DNA from: Burkholderiaceae bacterium
GTDB taxonomy: Bacteria; Pseudomonadota; Gammaproteobacteria; Burkholderiales; Burkholderiaceae
DNA: 62,261 bases
Direction of reading: 5' to 3'
Assembly: GCA_947455485.1 (NCBI GenBank)
Contig: CANGNV010000011.1
Coordinates: forward strand, 1 to 62,261
A program made the position numbers and the translations under genes. Below the pieces are notes generated by a model, which was not told where the DNA came from, did no database searches, and saw nothing but the letters and a program-made list of their open reading frames with translations. Shown in pieces: positions 55,631 to 62,261 of this stretch (position 1 is the stretch's first letter; the number at the start of each line of letters is the position of its first letter).

Positions 55631-57457
55631 ATGATCTTGCTAGATGATGCCCAGAGCACGCAGGCTCAGCCTAGTAGCCGCCTCTATGAAAATGCACTTC
55701 AGCGCTGGACTGTCTACCCTCAGTACAGCCATTCAGAGACGATTGCCGCTGTAGATGAATGTCTGCGCAGTATCAATGAAGCATTGGGTCAGGGCGAATA
55801 TATTGTTGCTGCGTTTGCTTATGAATTGGGTCTATACATTCATAAAATTGAACGGCCCATCGCCGGGGATAAGAAAAGTCACCCGCTAATACAGGCATGG
55901 TCTTTTCAGTCTTATGAAAGCTTCAGCAAGCAGGATGCTGACGCCTTCATTGAGAGCAAGATTGCGACCCTGGATTCCGACTCTCAAGTTGCAGGCGTTG
56001 CTAACCTTCATTTTTCTATTAATGAAGAGCAATTTAAGTCCGATATTGAGACGATCCAAGAGTACATTCGCAATGGCGACACTTACCAAATCAATCATAC
56101 CTTTCGGATTACGGGAGAGATCTATGGTGACCCACTCGCACTGTATGCGCGCCTAAGGAATCGCCAGCCAGGAAGATTTGGCGCATTTATTGAGAGTGAC
56201 TCAAACTATATTCTTTCCCAGTCACCTGAATTATTTATTCAGAAGCAAGGCAATACCTTAAAAGCCATGCCTATGAAAGGCACTGCTAGTGCATTGAGTG
56301 ATTCAGCGGAGCACTTATCGGCAGATGCTAAGAATCAAGCAGAGAACGTCATGATCGTTGATTTACTTCGAAATGATCTAAGTCGCCTGGCGTTACCTGG
56401 AACAGTTAGCGTCCCAGAGCTCTTTGAGGTTGCTAGGTACGGTGATGTATTGCAAATGACATCAACCGTTCAAGCCGAGATAAAACCTGGAATTGAACTG
56501 CGTGATGTACTCAATGCCGTCTTTCCTTGTGGCTCTGTAACTGGAGCACCCAAGAAGCGCAGCATGCAAATCATCCAAGAATTAGAGACACAAGATCGCG
56601 GCTACTATTGCGGTGCTCTTGGCTGGATTGATCCCAGTGGTGATTTTGCATTTAGCGTTCCCATCCGCACGCTTGAAATAGAACGCAATATCAATTCACA
56701 TACAGCACCATTTACATTGGGCATCGGCGCCGGCATTACGATTGATTCTGAAGCCTCGCAAGAGTGGGAGGAGTGCCAAATTAAAGCAGCCTTCTTAAGC
56801 AGACTCCCTAGTGAGTTAGGTTTATTTGAAACAATCTTAGTTCACCAAGGCAAAGCACAGAATCTACAACTTCACTTAGAACGTTTGACTGATTCAGCTC
56901 TAGCACTTGGCATTCCTCACTCCATCATTGACATACGCAGGGCTATTGAGAGTGCTTGCGAAAGAGTCTCTAGCGATGTCGACTATCGATTGCGATTAGA
57001 TTTGAATCATTCTGGAGAACCCAGTTACCAAATCTCTCCAATCAGCTCACTGCCAGAATCAGTGAAGATTTTCTGGGCAAGCGACCTTCTTCCTGATTCA
57101 AAGATGGCAACCCTTCACTCAGGTAATCTTTTATTGAGACATAAAGTAAGCATTAGAGATATTTATGACCAGGCCTGGAAATTAGCCGAAGACTTAGGTG
57201 GCTTTGATGCTCTTTTTGTAAATGAGCATGGATTTATTACTGAAGGTGGAAGAAGCAGCATCTTTATTAAGTCCGGCGATCGCTGGCTTACGCCACCAGT
57301 CACGGCTGGACTGCTACCAGGGGTAATGAGGTCAATCATATTGAATGATCCCAAATGGAATGCCCATGAGACAAACCTGACTATTGCAGATGTTCAAAAT
57401 GCAAAAGAGATTATGCTTAGCAATGCACTACGTGGCCCCATCCCCGCCCATCTTTAG
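55631..57457 (+). CDS. pabB: fused aminodeoxychorismate synthase I and aminodeoxychorismate lyase (PabB-PabC)
   Basis: A 608-residue two-enzyme protein for 4-aminobenzoate. Residues about 1-395 are PabB: NGDTYQINHTFR, MKGTASALSDSAEHLSADAKNQAENVMIVDLLRNDLSRL, GSVTGAPKKRSMQIIQELE. Residues about 396-608 are a class IV PLP lyase domain: LFETILVHQGKAQNLQLHLERL, the PLP lysine in LLRHKVS and FITEGGRSSIFI. Fusion removes the need to release aminodeoxychorismate. Feeds folate synthesis together with folC. Confidence 0.95.
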   Translation: MILLDDAQSTQAQPSSRLYENALQRWTVYPQYSHSETIAAVDECLRSINEALGQGEYIVAAFAYELGLYIHKIERPIAGDKKSHPLIQAWSFQSYESFSKQDADAFIESKIATLDSDSQVAGVANLHFSINEEQFKSDIETIQEYIRNGDTYQINHTFRITGEIYGDPLALYARLRNRQPGRFGAFIESDSNYILSQSPELFIQKQGNTLKAMPMKGTASALSDSAEHLSADAKNQAENVMIVDLLRNDLSRLALPGTVSVPELFEVARYGDVLQMTSTVQAEIKPGIELRDVLNAVFPCGSVTGAPKKRSMQIIQELETQDRGYYCGALGWIDPSGDFAFSVPIRTLEIERNINSHTAPFTLGIGAGITIDSEASQEWEECQIKAAFLSRLPSELGLFETILVHQGKAQNLQLHLERLTDSALALGIPHSIIDIRRAIESACERVSSDVDYRLRLDLNHSGEPSYQISPISSLPESVKIFWASDLLPDSKMATLHSGNLLLRHKVSIRDIYDQAWKLAEDLGGFDALFVNEHGFITEGGRSSIFIKSGDRWLTPPVTAGLLPGVMRSIILNDPKWNAHETNLTIADVQNAKEIMLSNALRGPIPAHL

Positions 57458-57466
57458 AAAGTCTGC

Positions 57467-58027
57467 ATGAAGTTTTGCTCGCACTGCGCAGCGCCTATTA
57501 GCATCAAGATTCCTGCAGATGATTCGCGGGAGCGTCATGTTTGCGATTCTTGTGGAAGTATTCATTATTTCAATCCACGCAACGTGGTTGGTAGTATTCC
57601 CGTCTTTGGCAAACAAGTTTTATTGTGTCGTCGCGCTATAGAGCCTCGCCATGGCTATTGGACTCTTCCAGCAGGATTTATGGAGCTTGGTGAAAGCACT
57701 AGTACTGGGGCGGCAAGGGAAACTCAAGAGGAGGCTGGCGCCATTGTTGAGATCGGCCCACTGTACTCTCTACTGAATGTGCCACATGCTGAGCAAGTTC
57801 ACCTCTTCTATTTAGCAAAGATGACTTCGCCTGACTTTCAGGCTGGCGAAGAGAGTCTAGAGGTTGCTCTATTCAACGAGCAGGATATTCCATGGAATGA
57901 GATTGCCTTTCCAACAGTAAAACAAACCCTAGAGTGGTTCTTCGCTGATCGCGCTGCAGGACTATTCGATTCCGGTATTGAGTTTGGCGTTCGCAGCAGA
58001 GATATTCTGCCAACAGAAAAAATTTAA
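57467..58027 (+). CDS. NUDIX hydrolase with N-terminal zinc ribbon
   Basis: A 186-residue hydrolase. Four cysteines (FCSHCAAPI and VCDSCGSIHYFNPR) make a zinc ribbon as in NudC-like and ADP-ribose-type enzymes; the NUDIX box is GFMELGESTSTGAARETQEEAG, intact. The substrate (for example NAD, ADP-ribose or FAD) cannot be decided. Nine bases after pabB-pabC. Confidence 0.92.
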   Translation: MKFCSHCAAPISIKIPADDSRERHVCDSCGSIHYFNPRNVVGSIPVFGKQVLLCRRAIEPRHGYWTLPAGFMELGESTSTGAARETQEEAGAIVEIGPLYSLLNVPHAEQVHLFYLAKMTSPDFQAGEESLEVALFNEQDIPWNEIAFPTVKQTLEWFFADRAAGLFDSGIEFGVRSRDILPTEKI

Positions 58028-58040
58028 TCATCGCAAGATC

Positions 58041-58778
58041 ATGAGCAATATCAACTGGCTAGGATCTCAGGATGAATTTCCTAACCCAATTGATTGCGCA
58101 GATCCCGATCCGAACGTTCCTGGCTTAATAGCAGTTAGCGAGCGCATCTATCCAGGCCAACTAGCTCGCGCTTATCAAATGGGAATATTTCCCTGGTACT
58201 CAGATAACCAGCCAGTTCTATGGTGGTCACCTAATCCCAGAATGGTATTAAAACCTCAGCACTTTAAGTGCCATGACTCGCTGAAGAAAACCATTCGACA
58301 CTTTTTAACGGATCCGAAAAAAAATATCTGCGTGGATGATGATTTCGGAGCGGTCGTTCGCTCTTGCGCAACCGCCAGGAGAAAAGATCAAGATGGCACA
58401 TGGATCACCCATGAAATCATGGATGCCTATACCCAGCTTCACGAACAAGGTCATGCACACAGTATCGCGGTAATGGAAGATGGGTTGCTGATTGGCGGCC
58501 TCTATTGTGTTGCATTTGGTGGGATGGTTTTCGGAGAATCCATGTTTAGCCATCAGACTGATGCCTCCAAAATTGCCCTAGCCGCTCTCGCTGCTTGGTG
58601 TGAGCAACATCAAGTTGAAATGATTGACTGTCAGCAAGAAACTGCTCACCTTGATTCTCTGGGGGCTGCACCAATATCTCGGGATGAATTTTTGGCTCAT
58701 CTGCAAATTGCGTTAAAGCAAACTAATATAGAGATTCCTTGGATATTTGATAAAGCAATTTTGCGTCACTGGCTATGA
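58041..58778 (+). CDS. aat: leucyl/phenylalanyl-tRNA-protein transferase Aat
   Basis: A 245-residue transferase adding Leu or Phe to N-terminal Arg/Lys of proteins, marking them for ClpS/ClpAP. The family block [27 protein letters not shown] is clear, as is [20 protein letters not shown] start at 58041 (MSNINWLG); an upstream frame to 57978 overlaps the NUDIX gene. Overlaps bpt by four bases. Confidence 0.95.
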   Translation: MSNINWLGSQDEFPNPIDCADPDPNVPGLIAVSERIYPGQLARAYQMGIFPWYSDNQPVLWWSPNPRMVLKPQHFKCHDSLKKTIRHFLTDPKKNICVDDDFGAVVRSCATARRKDQDGTWITHEIMDAYTQLHEQGHAHSIAVMEDGLLIGGLYCVAFGGMVFGESMFSHQTDASKIALAALAAWCEQHQVEMIDCQQETAHLDSLGAAPISRDEFLAHLQIALKQTNIEIPWIFDKAILRHWL

Positions 58779-59530
58779 CCCAATTAAAAGAACTCCCGTT
58801 AACTGAACTTCAGTTCTACGCAACAGCACCCTATCCTTGCAGCTATCTGCCAGGTAAAACAGCTCGCTCGCAGGTAGCTACGCCCTCACATTTAATACAT
58901 GCTGATTTATATGGCGAACTAGTCAATGCAGGTTTTCGTCGTAGTGGCTTATATACATATAGACCGTATTGCGATGAATGCAATGCCTGCACAGCAACCC
59001 GCATCCCAGTGAAGCAGTTCTCGCCCAACCGCAGTCAAAAACGCTCCTGGAAAAAACATGCGGGACTAGATATTCGTGTTCTGAATTTGGGCTACCAAGA
59101 GGAACACTATCAGCTTTATCAGAGCTACCAAAGTAATCGTCATTCTGGTGGCGACATGGATCAAGGCAGCGAAGATAGCCAAGATCAGTACATGCAGTTT
59201 CTATTGCAAAGTCGAGTGAACTCTAGAATCGTTGAATTTCGTGATGGTCCGCATGACCCCCATCCAGGTCGCCTTAGGATGGTGAGCATGATTGATGTCT
59301 TGGATCAGGGTATCTCTTCTGTCTACACCTTCTTTGATACCAGCAATACCTCTGCAAGCTATGGAAGCTTTAGCATCCTGTGGCAAATTCAGCAGGCGCT
59401 AGAGCTAGATCTTCCCTATCTTTATCTCGGCTACTACATTGAGAATAGTGAAAAAATGTCCTATAAGGCCAAGTTCCAGCCTATTGAAGGATTAATGGAT
59501 GATCATTGGCAACCCATCATTGGGCCATAA
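58775..59530 (+). CDS. bpt: bacterial arginyl-tRNA-protein transferase homologue Bpt
   Basis: A 251-residue Ate1/Bpt-family enzyme that adds Leu to N-terminal Asp/Glu, completing the bacterial N-degron pathway with Aat. It shows [14 protein letters not shown], the [14 protein letters not shown] cysteine cluster and the GNAT-like [18 protein letters not shown] block with [22 protein letters not shown]. Coupled to aat by an ATGA overlap. Confidence 0.94.
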   Translation: MTQLKELPLTELQFYATAPYPCSYLPGKTARSQVATPSHLIHADLYGELVNAGFRRSGLYTYRPYCDECNACTATRIPVKQFSPNRSQKRSWKKHAGLDIRVLNLGYQEEHYQLYQSYQSNRHSGGDMDQGSEDSQDQYMQFLLQSRVNSRIVEFRDGPHDPHPGRLRMVSMIDVLDQGISSVYTFFDTSNTSASYGSFSILWQIQQALELDLPYLYLGYYIENSEKMSYKAKFQPIEGLMDDHWQPIIGP

Positions 59531-59539
59531 TATCTACCC

Positions 59540-60571
59540 ATGATCGATAGTTACCCTCTTCTGCGCCCCTGGCTATTTTCTTTAGACCCAGAACAGGCGC
59601 ACAACCTGACCCTCAGAAATATGGATCGCGCTCAGCGCTGGGGTTTGTTGCGTCACCTAGTTGAGCAGCCAGCTACAGATCCAAGAAACTTATGCGGCAT
59701 CACCTTTCCAAATCCAGTTGGGCTTGCCGCCGGATTAGATAAGGATGGCAAACATATTGATGCACTAGGGTCATTGGGTTTTGGATTTTTGGAGATCGGC
59801 ACGGTTACTCCGAAGCCACAACCCGGCAATCCAAAGCCCCGCATGTTTCGCTTACCGCAAGCGCAGGCCATCATTAATCGTATGGGCTTTAATAATGACG
59901 GCGTCGATGCGTGTGTCAAACGCGTTCGCAACTCTTCATATTGGCAAAACGGTGGCATCGTTGGATTAAATATCGGCAAGAACGCGAGTACCCCAATTGA
60001 GGATGCCGCTAGCGATTACGTCACGGCCATGGAAGCGGTATATGAGGTTGCCTCATACATTACCGTCAATATCTCCTCCCCCAATACGCAGAATTTACGT
60101 GCTCTTCAAGGCGAAGAGATGTTGCGCGCTTTACTTGGCTCCCTGCATTTAGCTCGCGAAGCACTGTGCGATAAGTATGGTGTTCGCAAACCTCTCTTTT
60201 TAAAGATTGCACCAGACCTAGATCAAAATGACATCAAACTCATCGCCGAACTTTTGCTTGAATTTAAGATTGATGCAATCATCGCTACAAATACAACGAT
60301 TGCCCGTGAAGCGGTGCAAGGTCTTGAATTTGGACATGAGGCTGGTGGCTTGTCCGGCGCTCCTGTTCGCACTGCCTCTACCGAGGTTGTGAAGAGTCTG
60401 AAGCAGCATTTAGGCAATGCCATTCCAATTATTGGCGTCGGCGGCATCCTGTCAGGCAAGGATGCTGAGGAAAAAATGAATGCGGGTGCCAGCCTAGTTC
60501 AAATCTATAGCGGCCTAATCTATCGTGGCCCAAAACTGATTGCTGAGTGCGCAGCAGCATTAAGAAGGTAA
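59540..60571 (+). CDS. pyrD: dihydroorotate dehydrogenase PyrD (class 2)
   Basis: A 343-residue membrane-associated, quinone-linked flavoprotein of pyrimidine synthesis. The N-terminal helical extension ([19 protein letters not shown]) marks class 2. FMN-site motifs [31 protein letters not shown], the catalytic serine region [11 protein letters not shown] and [10 protein letters not shown] are present. Confidence 0.97.
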   Translation: MIDSYPLLRPWLFSLDPEQAHNLTLRNMDRAQRWGLLRHLVEQPATDPRNLCGITFPNPVGLAAGLDKDGKHIDALGSLGFGFLEIGTVTPKPQPGNPKPRMFRLPQAQAIINRMGFNNDGVDACVKRVRNSSYWQNGGIVGLNIGKNASTPIEDAASDYVTAMEAVYEVASYITVNISSPNTQNLRALQGEEMLRALLGSLHLAREALCDKYGVRKPLFLKIAPDLDQNDIKLIAELLLEFKIDAIIATNTTIAREAVQGLEFGHEAGGLSGAPVRTASTEVVKSLKQHLGNAIPIIGVGGILSGKDAEEKMNAGASLVQIYSGLIYRGPKLIAECAAALRR

Positions 60572-60619
60572 CTTAGCAGGCCCTAAACCCGCTTTTTGGT
60601 ATTGAAACCGCGTTTCATA

Positions 60620-60649
60620 TTGTGCAATTTTGCAAAAAATCGCTACAAT
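60620..60649 (+). promoter_or_regulatory. promoter of iclR-type gene, possibly leaderless
   Basis: TTGTGC (60620-60625) and TACAAT (60643-60648) are about 17 bases apart. The start point would fall near 60655, one or two bases before the ATG at 60657. No Shine-Dalgarno site precedes that ATG, consistent with a leaderless message. Confidence 0.45.
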
Positions 60650-60656
60650 TGACAGC

Positions 60657-61475
60657 ATGACAACGAGCAAATCCGAAAAAGTGGCAAAAGTACCTGGCGA
60701 AGCTGGCAAAACAGCCATACAGGTAGTTGAGCGCATGATGAACTTGCTTGATGCCCTAGCAACACACGAAGAGTCTAGCAGTCTTAAAAACCTCGCCGAG
60801 GAGACGGATTTACACCCCTCTACTGCGCACCGCATCTTAAATGATCTAGTTGCCTGCCGCCTAGTAGAGCGTGGTGATGGTGGCACCTATCGTCTTGGCC
60901 TTAAATTACTCGAGCTTGGCAATTTAGTTAAAGCTCGCCTCTCAGTTCGGGAGGCAGCTCAAGCCCCCATGCGGGCTCTGCACAAGCTTACTGGCGAAAC
61001 CATCAATCTCTCAGTTCGTCAAGGCGATGAAATTGTTTACATTGATCGCGCCTATAGCGAGCGCTCTGGTATGCAAGTAGTTCGTGCTATTGGTGGCCGC
61101 GCACCACTACACCTCACCTCAGTTGGTAAATTATTTTTGGCAAGCGATGATCCAAGCCAAGTTCGAGCCTATGTCACCCGAACTGGGTTGGCTGGTCACA
61201 CCAGAAATAGCATTACTGAATTAGGAAAATTGGATTCAGAACTCACTCAAGTTCGTAAATTAGGTCACGCGCGGGATAACGAAGAATTAGAGCTCGGCGT
61301 GAGCTGCGTTGCTGCCGAGATTTATGATGACAGCGGTAAGTTAGTAGCAGGACTGTCACTGAGCTCGCCTACTGATCGCATTCAAGCTGATTGGTTGAAG
61401 CTTTTACAAGATACGGCTCTGCAGATTTCTAAGGGTATGGGTTACAAACCTAAGGTCAACGACCAAAACTCTTAA
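60657..61475 (+). CDS. IclR-family transcription regulator
   Basis: A 272-residue regulator: N-terminal winged helix (AIQVVERMMNLLDALATHEE, DLHPSTAHRILNDLVACRLVERG) and C-terminal IclR effector domain (GMQVVRAIGGRAPLHLTSVGKLFLA, ELGVSCVAAEIYDDSGKLVAGLSLS). The start at 60657 (MTTSKSEK) lies just after a promoter -10; a longer frame to 60630 would begin inside the promoter. Effector and targets unknown; no metabolic gene is adjacent. Confidence 0.92.
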   Translation: MTTSKSEKVAKVPGEAGKTAIQVVERMMNLLDALATHEESSSLKNLAEETDLHPSTAHRILNDLVACRLVERGDGGTYRLGLKLLELGNLVKARLSVREAAQAPMRALHKLTGETINLSVRQGDEIVYIDRAYSERSGMQVVRAIGGRAPLHLTSVGKLFLASDDPSQVRAYVTRTGLAGHTRNSITELGKLDSELTQVRKLGHARDNEELELGVSCVAAEIYDDSGKLVAGLSLSSPTDRIQADWLKLLQDTALQISKGMGYKPKVNDQNS

Positions 61476-61503
61476 AACTGAATTTCGTTTGCGGATGTAA
61501 CTC

Positions 61504-62261
61504 TTACATTAAGCGACGAATTGCATGAGGCTCACCCGACGGCATACGCTCATACCAATCACGCACCCTAACAGCATCAGCAAAGCGTGACTGCGTACCA
61601 ACGGAGTCCAAGAAAACCAGCAGCAAAGGCGTGTTATTCACTCTAGCTTGCATCACCAAGCACTTGCCAGCCGCATTGATAAAGCCCGTTTTTTGGAGAC
61701 CGATATTCATATCGCCGGCGCGCACTAGACGATTGGTATTCAAGAACTTCTGTGGACGTTTCGCAATCACCATTGTTAAATCTGGCCAAGTCGAAAACTC
61801 ACGAATCATCTTATATTGATAAGCAGCACTCAACATACGTGTGAGATCTTCAGCGGATGCTACGTTCTCACTCAATAACCCAGTTGGGTCAGCAAAATGA
61901 GAGTGCGTCATGCCAATCTCTTTAGCCTTACGATTCATGGCATCTACAAAAGCTGGAATGCCGCCTGGGTAATTTCGGCCAAGAGTATATGCGGCGCGGT
62001 TCTCGGAGGACATTAGCGCTAACAATAAGGCCTCTTCTCGCGTCAAGACTGTGCCACCAGCAAGGCGCGAAGTTCTATAGATATGAACGTCATCCGCATT
62101 AATGACAATAGTTTCATCAAGTGGCAATTTAGAGTCGAGAACGACCATTGCGGTCATTAACTTGGTGATCGAGGCGATCGGAAGACTTACAGAAGGGTTC
62201 TTTTCAAAATACACATCTTTAGTATCTTGATTAACCACCATTGCCACACTGGACTTCAGGC
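61504..62261 (-). CDS. pbpG: D-alanyl-D-alanine endopeptidase (PbpG/PBP7-like), 5' end outside window
   Basis: The last 252 codons of a low-molecular-weight penicillin-binding protein; the frame stays open to the window edge (LKSSVAMVVNQDT), so the signal peptide is missing here. Active-site motifs of S11 peptidases are present: SITK (SxxK), SSEN (SxN) and QKTGFINAAG (KTG). Such enzymes cut or trim peptidoglycan crosslinks in the periplasm. Confidence 0.93.
   Translation of the reverse strand, partial: LKSSVAMVVNQDTKDVYFEKNPSVSLPIASITKLMTAMVVLDSKLPLDETIVINADDVHIYRTSRLAGGTVLTREEALLLALMSSENRAAYTLGRNYPGGIPAFVDAMNRKAKEIGMTHSHFADPTGLLSENVASAEDLTRMLSAAYQYKMIREFSTWPDLTMVIAKRPQKFLNTNRLVRAGDMNIGLQKTGFINAAGKCLVMQARVNNTPLLLVFLDSVGTQSRFADAVRVRDWYERMPSGEPHAIRRLM

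Overview
The window looks like chromosome of a low-GC freshwater betaproteobacterium of the Burkholderiaceae, most probably Polynucleobacter. This is an inference from protein similarity and gene order. The run gltA-leuC-leuD-leuB-asd-fimV-truA-trpF-trpB-trpA-accD-folC-dedD-cvpA-purF-metZ and the block mdh/gntR-sdhCDAB-sdhE-gltA are typical of Burkholderiales. No tRNA, rRNA, CRISPR array, insertion sequence or phage gene was recognised.

Positions 1-24100 are an accessory sulfur-oxidation region. The minus-strand run from about 12.1 kb down to 86 encodes a cysteine-rich secreted peptide with repeated NPCGP units, a histidine-rich protein of unknown function, a SoxR-like ArsR regulator, SoxCD, SoxYZ, SoxAX, SoxB, a DsrE-like protein, a SoxH-like metallo-beta-lactamase protein, a small cytochrome c, a TsuA-type thiosulfate transporter and a split YeeE/YedE pair. 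This is a complete Sox pathway (XA, YZ, B, CD), so thiosulfate should be oxidised fully to sulfate. A second minus-strand run (17.74 down to 12.25 kb) holds a BigR/SqrR-type persulfide sensor, a cytoplasmic rhodanese, a periplasmic protein with possible DUF302-like segments, a second split YeeE/YedE pair, a periplasmic two-domain sulfurtransferase and a FadL-type outer membrane channel. It reads as a sulfane-sulfur uptake module.

Positions 17.8-24.1 kb carry modBC (molybdate import, probably serving the SoxC cofactor), a UbiA-type prenyltransferase gene interrupted by one in-frame TAG, a second BigR-like regulator with a DUF2892 membrane protein, a periplasmic rhodanese, a HiPIP electron carrier, an FNR-type regulator and a methyltransferase. 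Two perfect FNR-type boxes lie head to tail in the one intergenic stretch longer than 300 bases (21162-21559).

From 24.1 to 45.1 kb the minus strand is housekeeping: methionine, purine, folate, fatty acid, tryptophan and leucine biosynthesis, then citrate synthase and succinate dehydrogenase. From 46.1 kb most genes are on the plus strand: mdh, an aminotransferase, a GST, 3-hydroxybutyryl-CoA dehydrogenase, rarA, a DsbA-type isomerase, a cyclophilin, a pabB-pabC fusion, a NUDIX hydrolase, the N-degron pair aat-bpt, pyrD and an IclR regulator. The window ends inside a penicillin-binding endopeptidase gene.

The best candidate for an undescribed system is the two-gene unit at 11078-11958 (NPCGP-repeat peptide plus histidine-rich partner), which sits directly upstream of the sox regulator and has its own strong promoter with a 20-bp palindrome beside it.
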